Source: Paracoccus saliphilus
Lineage (GTDB): Bacteria; Pseudomonadota; Alphaproteobacteria; Rhodobacterales; Rhodobacteraceae
Length of the DNA: 64,000 nt
Reading direction: 5' to 3'
Assembly (NCBI RefSeq): GCF_028553805.1
Contig: NZ_CP067141.1
Coordinates: 124,001-188,000 of the forward strand
Positions 51,975-63,539 of this stretch are shown here, one piece after another (the stretch's first letter is position 1; each line of letters begins with the position of its first letter). The position numbers were made by a program, and so were the translations under genes. The notes under the pieces were generated by a model, which saw only the letters and a list, made by a program, of their open reading frames with translations, had not been told where the DNA came from and made no database searches.

Positions 51975-53897
51975 TCAGCGCGATGCCCTGAGAATGCGTT
52001 CGACCACCTTCTCGGCAGCCTCTTCGGCAGTCAGTTCAACCGTGTTCACGATCAACTCGGCGGTTTCGGGCTCTTCATAGGGGCTGTCGATGCCGGTGAA
52101 GTTCTTCAACTCGCCCGAACGCGCCTTCTTGTACAGCCCCTTGACGTCACGCTCTTCGGCCACCTCCAGCGGGGTATCGACATATACCTCGAGGAACTCA
52201 CCATCGGCCATCAGATCGCGCACCATCCGACGCTCGGACCGGAAGGGCGAGATGAAGGCCGTCAGCACGATCAGCCCGGCATCGGTCATCAGGCGCGCCA
52301 CCTCGCCGACGCGGCGGATGTTTTCCACCCGGTCGGCATCGGTAAAGCCCAGGTCGCGGTTTAGCCCGTGACGAACATTGTCGCCATCCAGAAGGAAGGT
52401 GTGCTTGCCAAGGGCATGCAGCTTCTTCTCGACGATATTGGCGATGGTTGATTTGCCCGAACCAGACAGACCCGTGAACCAGACCACGGCAGCCTTCTGG
52501 TTCTTGAGGGCGGCGTGGGCGTCGCGGTCCACATCGACAGCCTGCCAGTGGATGTTCTGGCTGCGGCGCAGGGCGAAACGGATCATGCCCGCCGCGACCG
52601 TCGCATTGGTCAGCCGGTCGATCAGGATGAAGCCGCCCAGATCGGGGTTCTGATCATAGGCCTCGAACGGAATCGCCCGGTCGGTCGAGATATTGACCAC
52701 GCCGATGGCATTCAGCCCCAGGGTCTTGGAGGCCAGTTGTTCCATCGTGTTGACGTTCACCTCGTATTTCGGCTCGGTGACCGTCGCAGTGACACTTTGG
52801 GTGCCGATCTTCAGGATATAGGGACGGCCCGGCAGCATTTCCTCTTCGGACATCCAGACCAGCGTGGCTTCGAACTGGTCGGCAACCTCGCAGGGCTCGT
52901 CCGACTTGACGATCACATCGCCGCGCGAACAGTCGATCTCGTCCTCGAAGGTCAGCGTGATGGATTGTCCGGCAACCCCCTGGTCGAGATTTCCATCGAA
53001 GGACACGATGGACTTGACCTTGGTGGTCTTGCCCGAAGGCAGAACCCGGATCGGATCGCCCGGACGCACTACGCCCGCGCCGATCTGTCCGGCAAAACCG
53101 CGGAAGTCGAGATTCGGACGATTTACCCACTGCACCGCCATGCGGAAAGGATGATCCTGCAACCGCGCTTCGCTGATCGGGGCGTCTTCCAGATGGCCCA
53201 GCAAGGTCGGGCCCTGGAACCATTCCATGTTCGGGCTCTTGCTGACGATATTGTCGCCTTTCAGCCCCGAGATCGGGATCGGCTGGAAGCTTTCCATACC
53301 GATCTGCTTGGCGAAATGCGAATAATCGCTGACGATTTCATAGAACCGCTCGGCCGAGTAATCGACCAGGTCCATCTTGTTCACCGCCAGCACCACGTTG
53401 CGGATGCCAAGCTGGTTCACCAGGTAGCTGTGCCGCCGAGTTTGGGTCAGCACACCCTGACGCGCATCGATCAGGATAACGGCCAGATCGGCGGTCGAGG
53501 CGCCGGTGACCATGTTACGGGTATACTGTTCATGCCCCGGCGTGTCGGCGACGATGAATTTCCGCTTGTCCGTCGCGAAGAAGCGATAGGCGACATCAAT
53601 GGTAATGCCCTGCTCGCGCTCGGCTGCGAGACCGTCGACCAGAAGCGCGAAATCGATCTCGCCCGACTGCGTGCCGACATTCTTGGAATCGCTTTCAAGG
53701 CTGGCAAGCTGATCCTCGAAGATCATCTTGCTGTCATAGAGCAACCGCCCGATCAGCGTCGATTTGCCGTCATCCACCGAACCGCAGGTGATGAAGCGCA
53801 GCATGGTCTTGTGCTGATGCTTCAACAGATAGGCGTCAATGTCCTCGGCAATCAGCGAGTCCGTGACATAAACGGGGTCTTTGGTATCAAGGGTCAT
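51975..53897 (-). CDS. cysNC: bifunctional sulfate adenylyltransferase subunit 1/APS kinase
   Basis: A 640-residue fusion. The CysN part is an EF-Tu-like GTPase: [15 protein letters not shown] at residue 39, [12 protein letters not shown] and NKMDLVDY, followed by two beta domains. It drives the CysD reaction of sulfate plus ATP to APS. From about residue 455 the CysC part follows, with [38 protein letters not shown] and [15 protein letters not shown], which phosphorylates APS to PAPS. The product is the sulfate donor of sulfotransferases, so its place among six such genes is telling. The ATG overlaps the cysD stop as TGATG. Confidence 0.95.
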   Translation of the reverse strand: MTLDTKDPVYVTDSLIAEDIDAYLLKHQHKTMLRFITCGSVDDGKSTLIGRLLYDSKMIFEDQLASLESDSKNVGTQSGEIDFALLVDGLAAEREQGITIDVAYRFFATDKRKFIVADTPGHEQYTRNMVTGASTADLAVILIDARQGVLTQTRRHSYLVNQLGIRNVVLAVNKMDLVDYSAERFYEIVSDYSHFAKQIGMESFQPIPISGLKGDNIVSKSPNMEWFQGPTLLGHLEDAPISEARLQDHPFRMAVQWVNRPNLDFRGFAGQIGAGVVRPGDPIRVLPSGKTTKVKSIVSFDGNLDQGVAGQSITLTFEDEIDCSRGDVIVKSDEPCEVADQFEATLVWMSEEEMLPGRPYILKIGTQSVTATVTEPKYEVNVNTMEQLASKTLGLNAIGVVNISTDRAIPFEAYDQNPDLGGFILIDRLTNATVAAGMIRFALRRSQNIHWQAVDVDRDAHAALKNQKAAVVWFTGLSGSGKSTIANIVEKKLHALGKHTFLLDGDNVRHGLNRDLGFTDADRVENIRRVGEVARLMTDAGLIVLTAFISPFRSERRMVRDLMADGEFLEVYVDTPLEVAEERDVKGLYKKARSGELKNFTGIDSPYEEPETAELIVNTVELTAEEAAEKVVERILRASR

Positions 53898-54832
53898 CAG
53901 AAATACCCCTCCTGCTTCTTCTTCTCCATCGAGGCGGATTGATCATGATCAATCGCGCGCCCCTGCCGTTCCGAAGTGGTGGTCAGCAGCATTTCCTGAA
54001 TGACCTCGGGCAGGGTGCTTGCCTCGGACTCGACCGCGCCCGTCAGAGGATAGCAGCCGAGCGTGCGGAAACGCACCGATTTCATCTGCGGTTCTTCGCC
54101 CTCGCGCAGCGGGAAGCGGTCGTCATCGACCATGATCAACAGCCCGTCACGCTCCACCACCGGGCGAGGTTCCGAGAAATACAGCGGCACGATCTCGATA
54201 TTCTCGAGATGAATGTATTGCCAGATATCCAGTTCGGTCCAGTTCGACAGCGGGAAGACGCGGATCGATTCTCCCTTGGCCTTGCGGGTGTTATATTGCC
54301 GCCACAATTCAGGGCGCTGGTTCTTGGGATCCCAACGGTGATTGGCCGAACGGAACGAGAAGATGCGCTCCTTGGCGCGCGATTTCTCTTCGTCACGGCG
54401 GGCACCGCCAAAGGCCACGTCGAAGTTATACTTCGTCAGTGCCTGTTTCAGACCGTCGGTCTTCCACATGTCGGTGTGAAGGCTGCCATGATCGAACGGG
54501 TTAATTCCCTTCTCTACGGCTTCGGGATTGTGATGCACGATCAGCTTCATGCCTGCATCTTCGGCGGCACGATTGCGCAGATCATACATGGCGCGGAACT
54601 TCCATGTCGTATCGACATGCAGGAGCGGAAAGGGCGGCGGGGCCGGATAAAAGGCCTTCTTCGCCAGATGCAGCATGCAGGCAGAATCTTTTCCAACGGA
54701 ATACAGCATGACGGGGTTGTCGGCATTGGCCACAACCTCGCGCATAATATGAATACTTTCAGCTTCGAGACGCTGCAAATGGGTCAGCGTGGCCGGGCTG
54801 ATTTCAGTGTCAGTGGCAGGCTGGGTTGTCAT
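53897..54832 (-). CDS. cysD: sulfate adenylyltransferase subunit 2
   Basis: A 311-residue ATP-PPi hydrolase-type enzyme. The PP-loop reads [20 protein letters not shown], with [20 protein letters not shown] next and the Arg-rich [21 protein letters not shown] block that is typical of CysD (shown in part). [20 protein letters not shown] and [12 protein letters not shown] complete the pattern. It forms the heteromer with CysN. ATG 54832 (MTTQPATD) fits known starts; a Met 35 codons earlier adds unrelated residues. No cysH, cysI or other assimilation gene adjoins, so this pair appears to serve PAPS supply for the island rather than cysteine synthesis alone (inference). Confidence 0.95.
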   Translation of the reverse strand: MTTQPATDTEISPATLTHLQRLEAESIHIMREVVANADNPVMLYSVGKDSACMLHLAKKAFYPAPPPFPLLHVDTTWKFRAMYDLRNRAAEDAGMKLIVHHNPEAVEKGINPFDHGSLHTDMWKTDGLKQALTKYNFDVAFGGARRDEEKSRAKERIFSFRSANHRWDPKNQRPELWRQYNTRKAKGESIRVFPLSNWTELDIWQYIHLENIEIVPLYFSEPRPVVERDGLLIMVDDDRFPLREGEEPQMKSVRFRTLGCYPLTGAVESEASTLPEVIQEMLLTTTSERQGRAIDHDQSASMEKKKQEGYF

Positions 54833-54984
54833 GGCTATGAACTCATTTCTTATACGGGGTGGCATTTGGCAGATCTCGGCGGCAATACCAAGAGGGGCGG
54901 CGGAATAACGCCCAACATCCAGCATGAAGCTGTCCATTGCATCGGTTGCGTTGCTCGATCAGCTCCTCATATTGGTCTCAGCAC

Positions 54985-55971
54985 TTAAAACTCCCGTAAA
55001 AACTCAAAACGCTGATCCAAATAAATCGCCGCCACCTTACGAACATCAGTTGCGGAAAAACCGGATGTCGCGACGCCATGCCAAAAAATATCAGGCGGCA
55101 AATCCTTGAGAAAGATTTTTGATTTTTCATATACCTCATTCAGAAAACCCGGAGGCACATAATTTCCACACCATATAATGTGCTTGAGAAGCCACCCAAC
55201 ATAGGAGTGCAGATGTCTGTCCGTTAATCCGTCTTGATCAAGCTTATCCTTTATTATTCTTGCATGATCAAAAATTTTAATAAATTTTATGCCTTGTTGA
55301 CCAACCGTTTGACCAGGTCGATTCATTCTGTGTATATGAGTTATTTCATTATAAAACGTAAAAGATTCAGATTTCACTGTAGTCTCCCAGTGGAATGGGT
55401 TATCTTCAAAGAAGAAATCCCCAACCGGGAAACGAATCTTATTTCTATTTAAAAAATCCGTTGAATATATCTTCCTCCATGGGAATGGCGCCATTTTTAT
55501 AAGAATATCTCTCTTATCTTCGAGCGGAAGATCATCGCCAAGAGAAGTCCAGTATGAATCTTCAGGATAGTTAGTATAAACACCGTTGTGATTCCAGTAC
55601 TCCCCGCAATTGCATACAACGAAATCATTATTACCTCTCCTAAGGATCTCTACTGCTCTCCTTGTCGGACCTGGAACAACCCAATCATCCCCATCAACGA
55701 AAAGCGTAATTTCACCCGTCGCAACATCCATACCGGCATTCGCGGCAGCCGCTACTCCCCCTGGAGTGTTTTTCGGAAAGTTTATAGATACAATATTTTT
55801 ATCCAAGTTGTTGCTATTAATAGTATCAATTATTTCTCTTGTCTTGTCAGTCGAGCAGTCATCGACAATAATTATCTCGCAGTCGTCGAAGTTGCAATCG
55901 ATAACAGATTGTATTGCTGTTGCAATATACTCCTCAACATTATAGCAAGTTATGATTGCGCTTATCTTCAT
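54985..55971 (-). CDS. GT2-family glycosyltransferase
   Basis: A 328-residue GT-A enzyme. MKISAIITCYNVEEYIATAI opens it, with IIIVDDCSTDKTREIID, AAAANAGMDVATGEITLFVDGDDWV (the D-x-D metal site) and the acceptor-side FPVGDFFFEDNPFHWETTV. It would build part of the repeat unit from a nucleotide sugar. The gene is markedly A+T-rich, like the two genes upstream of it, with 22 bases to the next. The three (54985-57477) look like one transferred block between cysD and glf copy 2. Confidence 0.82.
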   Translation of the reverse strand: MKISAIITCYNVEEYIATAIQSVIDCNFDDCEIIIVDDCSTDKTREIIDTINSNNLDKNIVSINFPKNTPGGVAAAANAGMDVATGEITLFVDGDDWVVPGPTRRAVEILRRGNNDFVVCNCGEYWNHNGVYTNYPEDSYWTSLGDDLPLEDKRDILIKMAPFPWRKIYSTDFLNRNKIRFPVGDFFFEDNPFHWETTVKSESFTFYNEITHIHRMNRPGQTVGQQGIKFIKIFDHARIIKDKLDQDGLTDRHLHSYVGWLLKHIIWCGNYVPPGFLNEVYEKSKIFLKDLPPDIFWHGVATSGFSATDVRKVAAIYLDQRFEFLREF

Positions 55972-55993
55972 TCCCGCTGCCCTTTCTCTAATA

Positions 55994-56929
55994 TTATATT
56001 GATTCGATAAATTTATGAACCTTATCTATTTCCTTCTTATACTTATCCCTCCAAAATTTTTGCTCCCTTCCAGAGCCATTGCAAACAGTATTTACAAGCC
56101 AATCAAATAAATCTTCAGAGAATTCCTTAAATTGCACAACAACTTCTTGCTCTTGGCTCATGTCAACAATGTCTCTGCCAATTTTTTCAAGCAACGGAAA
56201 GAGATGCATCCTGTGCTCTCCTATGTAATTCGTTGCTCTATTCCCCGTAATTGACTCAAAATGAGTTATCAAAGGCGGGGCCCATGCAAGCACTCCAAAA
56301 CGTTTGGCTTTCAAAAAACTCATCCAGTGTGGAGGGATGTCTTCATGCATTCTTAAATCCGGAAAGGATATACCGGAAGCTTTGTAAAAAGACGTTTTAT
56401 AGACCTTATTCCAAGGGAAGTTTATTGTCTTCAAGACATGAGGTATTTCAGCGAGGGAAAATACTTTATTTGGGAATCCAGAATTGCCAAGCGAGGAGAA
56501 AAATGCATTGTCGATCGTATGCATATCATATGTTTTAGTTTCTTCCGGATCACTTGAAAGATGATATTTAATTAGTATAAAATCCGCCCCTGCATGGAGA
56601 GGAGATATTTTTATATAATCAAAAAAGCAATCTTGAATTACATCATCCGCATCAATGAACATCATGAATTCTGTTTGCACTTCGCCGGCCCCAATATTCC
56701 TAGCGACAGCTGGACCAGAATTCTTCTCTAACCTGATATAATTCAATTTTATGTTGCTTGGAAGCGTGGCAGTATTAATCACCTCCTGCGTATTGTCATC
56801 AGAGTGATCATCTACGATGATCAACTCTATTTCTTGCTCTTGTCGAGAGAAGAAATCTAAGTGGCGGGCAATCCCATTCGCATCATTATATGAGGGAATC
56901 ACAAACCCATAGGAATTTTTCCATGTCAT
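55994..56929 (-). CDS. GT2-family glycosyltransferase
   Basis: A 311-residue GT-A enzyme. SYGFVIPSYNDANGIARHLD is followed by LIIVDDHSDDNTQEVIN, EKNSGPAVARNIGAGEVQ and the metal-binding EFMMFIDADDVIQDCFFDYI. FPDLRMHEDIPPHWMSFL is the probable catalytic-base region. It is related in layout to the downstream GT2 enzyme, so the two may act in sequence. The start overlaps the stop of the 183-codon gene by four bases (ATGA). A+T-rich, likely acquired. Confidence 0.82.
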   Translation of the reverse strand: MTWKNSYGFVIPSYNDANGIARHLDFFSRQEQEIELIIVDDHSDDNTQEVINTATLPSNIKLNYIRLEKNSGPAVARNIGAGEVQTEFMMFIDADDVIQDCFFDYIKISPLHAGADFILIKYHLSSDPEETKTYDMHTIDNAFFSSLGNSGFPNKVFSLAEIPHVLKTINFPWNKVYKTSFYKASGISFPDLRMHEDIPPHWMSFLKAKRFGVLAWAPPLITHFESITGNRATNYIGEHRMHLFPLLEKIGRDIVDMSQEQEVVVQFKEFSEDLFDWLVNTVCNGSGREQKFWRDKYKKEIDKVHKFIESI

Positions 56930-57477
56930 TTTTTCACTCCCACATTTTTTATGGAACTTATTTCCAGATCAAAATGCTCACCGTCAATGAAGTATAAAAC
57001 TTCGATATGATCTGCCGTTGCCGCCAAATCATCTGATACAGTGAATGAAGTAAGGTTGTCGTTAGCTCCTCCAGGAAAAATTGCCAAGCTTGTGGCTTGT
57101 TTATCAATAAACCCGTCCTTATTTATATAACGGATATGTGGCCTGAGCACCGATATCCCTCTACTTACACCCGCAATAGAAATTACGACATACTTTAGAT
57201 CTCGAACCACCTCTACCGGAAGCGGATAGGACAATGTCAACCAAGAGGCACCTCCACGATCGATCATGTAAAATCTTAAACCTTTTTCCTCTCGGGAAAT
57301 TTCTAGCTCTGTCTCTCCACTTGGATCAATGTCGACCCAAACGTTTGTGTATATTTCCATTCTCTTTTCTGGTTGTGGAATTTGATCGGCTTTAAGAGCC
57401 TCCTCGAGGGAATTGTTAATTTCACCAAAGGTTTTGGAGTGCTCCTCAAGAGCTTCAGATATTTTTTCAAGTAGCAT
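56926..57477 (-). CDS. unrecognised 183-residue protein coupled to GT2 genes
   Basis: A cytoplasmic-looking protein. The first ~35 residues (LLEKISEALEEHSKTFGEIN) are helical with heptad spacing. The rest alternates short hydrophobic strands (TNVWVDIDPSGETELEISRE, YVVISIAGVSRGISVLRPHI, IEVLYFIDGEHFDLEISSIK) and looks like a beta-sandwich, perhaps a sugar-binding or jelly-roll module. It is translationally coupled to the GT2 gene at 55994-56929. No known family is recognised. Upstream, 57478-57561 carries no gene and ends at the glf repeat. Confidence 0.6.
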   Translation of the reverse strand: MLLEKISEALEEHSKTFGEINNSLEEALKADQIPQPEKRMEIYTNVWVDIDPSGETELEISREEKGLRFYMIDRGGASWLTLSYPLPVEVVRDLKYVVISIAGVSRGISVLRPHIRYINKDGFIDKQATSLAIFPGGANDNLTSFTVSDDLAATADHIEVLYFIDGEHFDLEISSIKNVGVKK

Positions 57478-57561
57478 TTTTTGCCTTCATCGTATTATCG
57501 CTATGATATGATGCGTCTATTAGTACAAACGCCAACCGACATGGCTCACTATTGAGATCCG

Positions 57562-58737
<1,176 letters not shown>

Positions 58738-58914
58738 TCAAAGCTGTAGTATGGATGTCGAGCCTCTCCAAATTCTGCGTGTTTGCTACATTAATTATTA
58801 GCTGCGCAACAAGGGGGCGATACCTCTCTTTCCCCAGGTTGAGAGCGAAACCGCCTATGGGCCCATGTGACACTTGACCTACCCCTGAATATTTCAGCCA
58901 GCGACACTGGAGCT

Positions 58915-59285
58915 CGTTGGTTGGTACGGGCAATGTTGCGCAAAGCAGTCGCGGTTCTTGGTGAACACGGTCGGGCTCCAGACCGGATCGTTGATCCCGA
59001 GGCCCACGAACCAGCGGAACAGAAGGTTATACTGCATTTGGTCCATCAGTTGCCGCTCGGAGTGAACTGAAAACAGGATCTGCCACAGACTGGCCCGGAT
59101 TAGTCGCTCCGGCGGGATCGAGGGGCGGCCGAAATCGGTATAAAGAGCCTCGAATCGGCATCGAGGCTGGCCAGCGCGTCATTCACAACCTGCCGGATCT
59201 TGCGCAGCGGATACTGCGCCGGAATAGGTTCTTTCAGATCACATAGCTGAACAGTGACCCACTCGTCTCTTCCGTCCCGCGCACC
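58915..59285 (-). pseudogene. IS5-type transposase, N-terminal fragment
   Basis: On the minus strand WVTVQLCDLKEPIPAQYPLR and IRQVVNDALASLDADS are followed, after a frameshift near 59155, by YTDFGRPSIPPERLIRASLW, MDQMQYNLLFRWFVGLGIND and WSPTVFTKNRD, where it breaks off. Catalytic parts are missing. The gap on its left (58727-58914) shows no gene. Confidence 0.7.
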
Positions 59286-59450
59286 ATCTTCCCCGTATCC
59301 GACCTAAAGGGCGTGAATCATGTTTTCAAATCATTGTCGAGGCAGGACCTATTCTTCCGGCACTGAGAACGAGTGTCGAAACATATCGAGGCAGATCACA
59401 AGCCGCGAGATGCGGCAGGGTGGTTCGGAGTCAACCTTGACCCCGCATTA

Positions 59451-60292
59451 GGTGGCGTCTGCATTTAGGCGAGCCATGCCATCGCGCAGGCGAGATCGAT
59501 GAACGCTTTGAATGAGGATATGGTCTTTTCGCAGCGCAGGGCAATCCTTCCGAACCGTTTGATCCGATTGAAGAAACATTCAACCAAATGGCGCTCCTTG
59601 TAGAGCACCAAGTCAATCGGTCGATCTTCACATCGGGTTGGATTGCGCTTGATATGCGCCTCTGCACCGAGATCATTTGCGATGAAGTCCGAAGATACTC
59701 GGCATCATAGGCGGCGTCCATGATGACATGACCCACGCCAGACAGCCCTTCGATCAAGCCCTGCGCCTGCGGACAATCGCCCCATTGTCCGGGCGTGATG
59801 GTGAACCGGACCGGCAGGCCCAAGGCATCCACGGCAGCATGAACCTTCGTGGTCAGACCACCTTTGGAGCGGCCAATACCGGCAGATTCAAGCCCCCCCT
59901 TTTGAGAAGTCGCATCGGCATGCGCTTTACAGATTGTTGCATTCACCAGCACATACTCGAAATCCGGGTCCTTGCGTAAGGCTTTGAAAAGATTCTCCCA
60001 CACACCCGCCAGGGTCCAGCGGCGGAAACGCGAATGCACCGTGCGCCAGTTACCGAGTTCGGGCGGCAGATCGCGCCAGGGCGTGGCTCCCGTGCCAGCC
60101 AGAGGATGGCGTCGACGAAAAGCCGATTGTCGGCACCCGTTCGGCCACGGTCGCCCTTCTTGCCGGGAACCAGAGGTTCAATGATCGCCCATTGTGCGTC
60201 ACTCAAAGTTCGTCTGCTCAAGATCATCTCCTGTTTTCGATCTTGAATCAGACAGTTGCCAAATTGGGAAATCCGTAAATGCAGACGCCACC
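59451..60292 (-). mobile_element. complete but decayed IS5-family (IS427 group) element
   Basis: Both ends carry GGTGGCGTCTGCATTTA as a perfect 17-bp inverted repeat, with TA on each side as target duplication; total 842 bases. The transposase on the minus strand starts MILSRRTLSDAQWAIIEPLV, but a missing base near 60090 shifts it before GATPWRDLPPELGNWRTVHS, and a second break near 59690 follows HVIMDAAYDAEYLR. The parts RRWTLAGVWENLFKALRKDP and GIGRSKGGLTTKVHAAVDAL are preserved. The element is intact in outline but unable to make a full transposase unless frameshifting occurs. Confidence 0.82.
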
Positions 60293-60486
60293 TAGAACTG
60301 GATCCGAGAACCTTAACTTCGTGCAGCGGCAATCTTCAGGCTCAGGGTTTCCCGTTTTCACTTTGCAATAGCATAAAGATTCTTAGAAAAAATCCACGAC
60401 CAATATCGACAGCCCGTCGCCATAAACAACTATCGAGCTGACCTTGTTGCCCAGCGAGCAGGCGGGATATCGGTAGTCTGCAAGCA

Positions 60487-60969
60487 TCAAGGCTGCCTGC
60501 AAATCCCCGTCTTTACGCGCCTGATCGGGATCGAGCTTTCGAGGCTGGAGACGCAGGCCAGCCGAGTCAGGCGGCTGGTCAGGAAACCCTCGAAGCCCTT
60601 CAGCCCGTCGGTGACCACCCGCAACAGATAGTCGCGGTTGCCGGTCATTAGCCAGCAATCCACCACCTCGGGAAAGGTCTCGATCGCCGCTTCGAACTGC
60701 GCCAATGCCTGATCTACCTGCCGGTCCAGCTTGACCGAAACGAAGACCGAGACCGGATATCCCAGTGCCGCCTCGTCGATCAGCGCGGCATAACCGGTGA
60801 TTACCCCTGACGCTTCGAGATTACGGACCCGCCGCGCAACCGGCGTCGGGCTGAGGCCGACGCGCTCGCTGAGTTCCTGCAGGGGCATCCGACCATGATC
60901 GCGCAGCAAGCGCAGGATCCGCAGATCGAAATCATCAAGCTTGGTGGATTCCGCCACAATTTTTCTCAT
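60487..60969 (-). CDS. Lrp/AsnC family transcriptional regulator
   Basis: A 160-residue regulator. The HTH is at residues ~11-60 (LDDFDLRILRLLRDHGRMPL, LSERVGLSPTPVARRVRNLE, SGVITGYAALID) and the RAM ligand domain follows with FPEVVDCWLMTGNRDYLLRV and a C-terminal VSSLESSIPIRRVK. ATG 60969 is the family start; longer frames upstream overlap the divergent promoter. It most likely controls the divergent 2-oxo acid dehydrogenase E1 gene in answer to an amino acid such as methionine (inference), as Lrp proteins do beside amino-acid catabolic genes. The 60293-60486 gap holds no gene. Confidence 0.88.
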   Translation of the reverse strand: MRKIVAESTKLDDFDLRILRLLRDHGRMPLQELSERVGLSPTPVARRVRNLEASGVITGYAALIDEAALGYPVSVFVSVKLDRQVDQALAQFEAAIETFPEVVDCWLMTGNRDYLLRVVTDGLKGFEGFLTSRLTRLACVSSLESSIPIRRVKTGICRQP

Positions 60970-61074
60970 TTCATGTAATAACACTCGCGACTTGGCCATA
61001 TAACGAGTGAAAACGCAAGGACACCCTGCACCTTTTCGCGGCATGATGCCCAAAAGACCACCAGGAGACCGTCC

Positions 61075-63450
61075 ATGCCCAACCAGCCCGAATCCACCCA
61101 CCTGAAAACCATCGAACAGCGCCTGTTGTGGCTGTCGCATTGGATGATCCATAATGCCAACCACCTGCGCCCCAGGCAGGACGGCATCAAGATCGGTGGG
61201 CACCAGGCCTCCTGCGCGTCAATGGTGTCGATCATGACCGCGCTGTATTTCAAGGCGTTGCGACCGGAGGACCGGGTGGCGGTGAAACCGCATGCCGGGC
61301 CTCTGTTCCACGCGATGCAATACCTGATGGGCAATCTCGACCGCCAGAAGATGCTGGACTTCCGCGGCTATGGCGGGGTGCAAAGTTATCCGAGCCGGAC
61401 CAAGGATGCCGATGACGTCGATTTCTCGACCGGCTCGGTGGGGCTGGGCGTCGCGGTGACCTCGTTTGCCTCGATCATCCAGGATTATATCGCTGGCAAA
61501 CCCTGGGGCGCAGATATGCCGATGGGCCGGATGATCGCGCTGATGGGCGATGCCGAGATGGACGAGGGCAATATCCACGAATGCCTGCAAGAGGGCTGGA
61601 AACACGATATGCGCAATGTCTGGTGGGTGATCGACTATAACCGGCAATCGCTGGATGGCGTCGTGCGCGAAGGGCTGTGGAACCGGATCGAGAAACTGTT
61701 CGAGGCGTTCGGTTGGGATGTCGTGCGGATCAAGTATGGCGTGCTGCAACGTGCCGCCTTTGCCGAGCCGGGGGGCGAGCGGTTGCGCGAATGGATCGAT
61801 GCCTGCCCGAACCAGCTCTATTCGGCGCTGACCTTCAGCAGGGGTGCGGAGTGGCGCAAGCGGCTGATGGACGATCTGGGCGATCAGGGCGAGGTCTCGG
61901 CGCTGATAGAGCGGCGCAGCGATACTGAGCTGGCGGCGCTGATGGAGAACCTGGGCGGCAATTGCGTCGAGACCATGGCCGAACATTTTGCCGCCATCAC
62001 CCATGATCGGCCGGTCTGCTTCCTCGCCTATACGGTCAAGGGCTGGGGCACGCCCATCGCCGGGCACAAGGACAATCACGGCGGGCTGATGACCAAGGCG
62101 CAGATGCGGGACTGGCAGGCGCATATGGGCGTGCCCGAGGGCGAGGAATGGGAGCCCTTCGCCGCAGTGCGCGATCCGGACGGCCTGCGCGATTTCCTGC
62201 GGCAGGTGCCGTTCTTCGCCGCCGGCCCGCGCCGCCATACGCCTGGGCGGATCGCCGTGCCCGCCATGCCCACCATCGGCGGTGCCGAGGGCTCGACACA
62301 GGCCGCCTTCGGCAAGCTGCTGGACGATCTGGCGCGCGGCGACAGCGAACTGGCCGAACGGATCGTCACAGTCTCGCCCGATGTGACCGGCACCACCGGG
62401 CTCGGGCCATGGGTGAACCGCCGCAAGCTCTGGGCACGGCAGGCCCGCGCCGACCTGTTCCGCGCCCAGAAGATCCCCTCGACCGCCAAATGGGACTTCG
62501 CCCCCGAAGGCCAGCATATCGAACTGGGCATCGCCGAGATGAACCTGTTCTTGCAACTGGCGGCGGCGGGGTTGTCGGGTCCGCTGTTTGGCAAGCGGCT
62601 GCTGCCGGTGGGCACGGTCTATGACCCGTTTGTCTGTCGTGGTCTCGATGCGCTGAACTATGCCTGCTACCAGGATGCCCGCTTCATGATCGCGGGGACG
62701 CCCTCGGGCGTGACGCTGGCACCCGAGGGCGGCGCGCATCAGTCGATCTCCACCCCGCTGATCGGCATGGCGCAGGACGGGCTGGCCAGTTTCGAGCCCG
62801 CTTTCGCCGCAGAACTGGCCGCGATCATGGAATGGTCCTTCGACTACATGCAGCGCGATGGCGGGGGCGTGCCCGATCCGCGCAGCTCGCTGGCCGATGA
62901 GAGGGGCGGCGCCGTCTATCTGCGGCTGACCACCCGGCCGATCGAGCAGGCCGCCCTGCACGAGGGCTTCCAGCAAGGCGCCATTGATGGCGGTTACTGG
63001 CTGCGCCCGCCGGGTCCGAATTGCGAGGTGGTGATCGCCTATCAGGGCGCCGTTGCCCCCGAGGCCATCGCCGCGGCCGGCTTCATCGCCGAAAGCCGCC
63101 GCGACGTGGCGGTGCTGGCGGTGACATCGGCCGACCGGCTGCATGCGGGCTGGACCGCCGCGCAACGCATCCGGCGCGGTGGCGCAACCGCGAATTGCCA
63201 TGCCGAGACGCTGCTGTCGCCCCTGCCCCGGCATTGCCGCCTGGTCACGGTGATCGACGGCCATCCGGCGACGCTGTCATGGCTGGGCGGAGTTGCCGGG
63301 CACCGGACCATCGCGCTTGGCGTCGAGCAGTTCGGCCAGACCGGCACCATCGGCGATCTCTATCGCCATTACGGCATCGACACCGCCGGGATCGTCGGCG
63401 CCGTCTCGGCCATGACCGAAGGCGCAAGGCTGGCAAGGGTCATGAGATGA
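61075..63450 (+). CDS. MdeB/AceE-type 2-oxo acid dehydrogenase E1 (transketolase-like)
   Basis: A 791-residue thiamine diphosphate enzyme of the homodimeric pyruvate dehydrogenase E1 class. GGHQASCASMVSIMTALYFK binds the cofactor region, MIALMGDAEMDEGNIHECLQ to VWWVIDYNRQSLDG forms the ThDP/Mg site, and KGWGTPIAGHKDNHGGLM and GQHIELGIAEMNLFLQLAAA mark the second half. It is shorter than AceE and fits the MdeB alpha-ketobutyrate dehydrogenase known from methionine gamma-lyase loci of pseudomonads. No E2, E3 or gamma-lyase gene is in view, though they could follow further right. Start: ATG 61075 after GGAGACCGTCC. It is divergent from the Lrp gene by 105 bases. Confidence 0.82.
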   Translation: MPNQPESTHLKTIEQRLLWLSHWMIHNANHLRPRQDGIKIGGHQASCASMVSIMTALYFKALRPEDRVAVKPHAGPLFHAMQYLMGNLDRQKMLDFRGYGGVQSYPSRTKDADDVDFSTGSVGLGVAVTSFASIIQDYIAGKPWGADMPMGRMIALMGDAEMDEGNIHECLQEGWKHDMRNVWWVIDYNRQSLDGVVREGLWNRIEKLFEAFGWDVVRIKYGVLQRAAFAEPGGERLREWIDACPNQLYSALTFSRGAEWRKRLMDDLGDQGEVSALIERRSDTELAALMENLGGNCVETMAEHFAAITHDRPVCFLAYTVKGWGTPIAGHKDNHGGLMTKAQMRDWQAHMGVPEGEEWEPFAAVRDPDGLRDFLRQVPFFAAGPRRHTPGRIAVPAMPTIGGAEGSTQAAFGKLLDDLARGDSELAERIVTVSPDVTGTTGLGPWVNRRKLWARQARADLFRAQKIPSTAKWDFAPEGQHIELGIAEMNLFLQLAAAGLSGPLFGKRLLPVGTVYDPFVCRGLDALNYACYQDARFMIAGTPSGVTLAPEGGAHQSISTPLIGMAQDGLASFEPAFAAELAAIMEWSFDYMQRDGGGVPDPRSSLADERGGAVYLRLTTRPIEQAALHEGFQQGAIDGGYWLRPPGPNCEVVIAYQGAVAPEAIAAAGFIAESRRDVAVLAVTSADRLHAGWTAAQRIRRGGATANCHAETLLSPLPRHCRLVTVIDGHPATLSWLGGVAGHRTIALGVEQFGQTGTIGDLYRHYGIDTAGIVGAVSAMTEGARLARVMR

Positions 63451-63539
63451 AATGTCCCCTCCCCATATCTGGTGAGTGACACCCACCGCCGGAAACGCGC
63501 ATCCTCACGCCATGGGGCGACATCCATGGAGAGGATGCG

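Noticed and set aside
52515..53942. 475-codon plus-strand frame opposite cysNC
   Set aside because: Antisense shadow of a conserved enzyme gene; no family resemblance.
61219..63264. Very long open frame (about 680 codons) on the minus strand opposite the E1 gene
   Set aside because: It is a shadow of GC-rich coding on the other strand; it shows no known motif and lies fully inside a well-supported gene.
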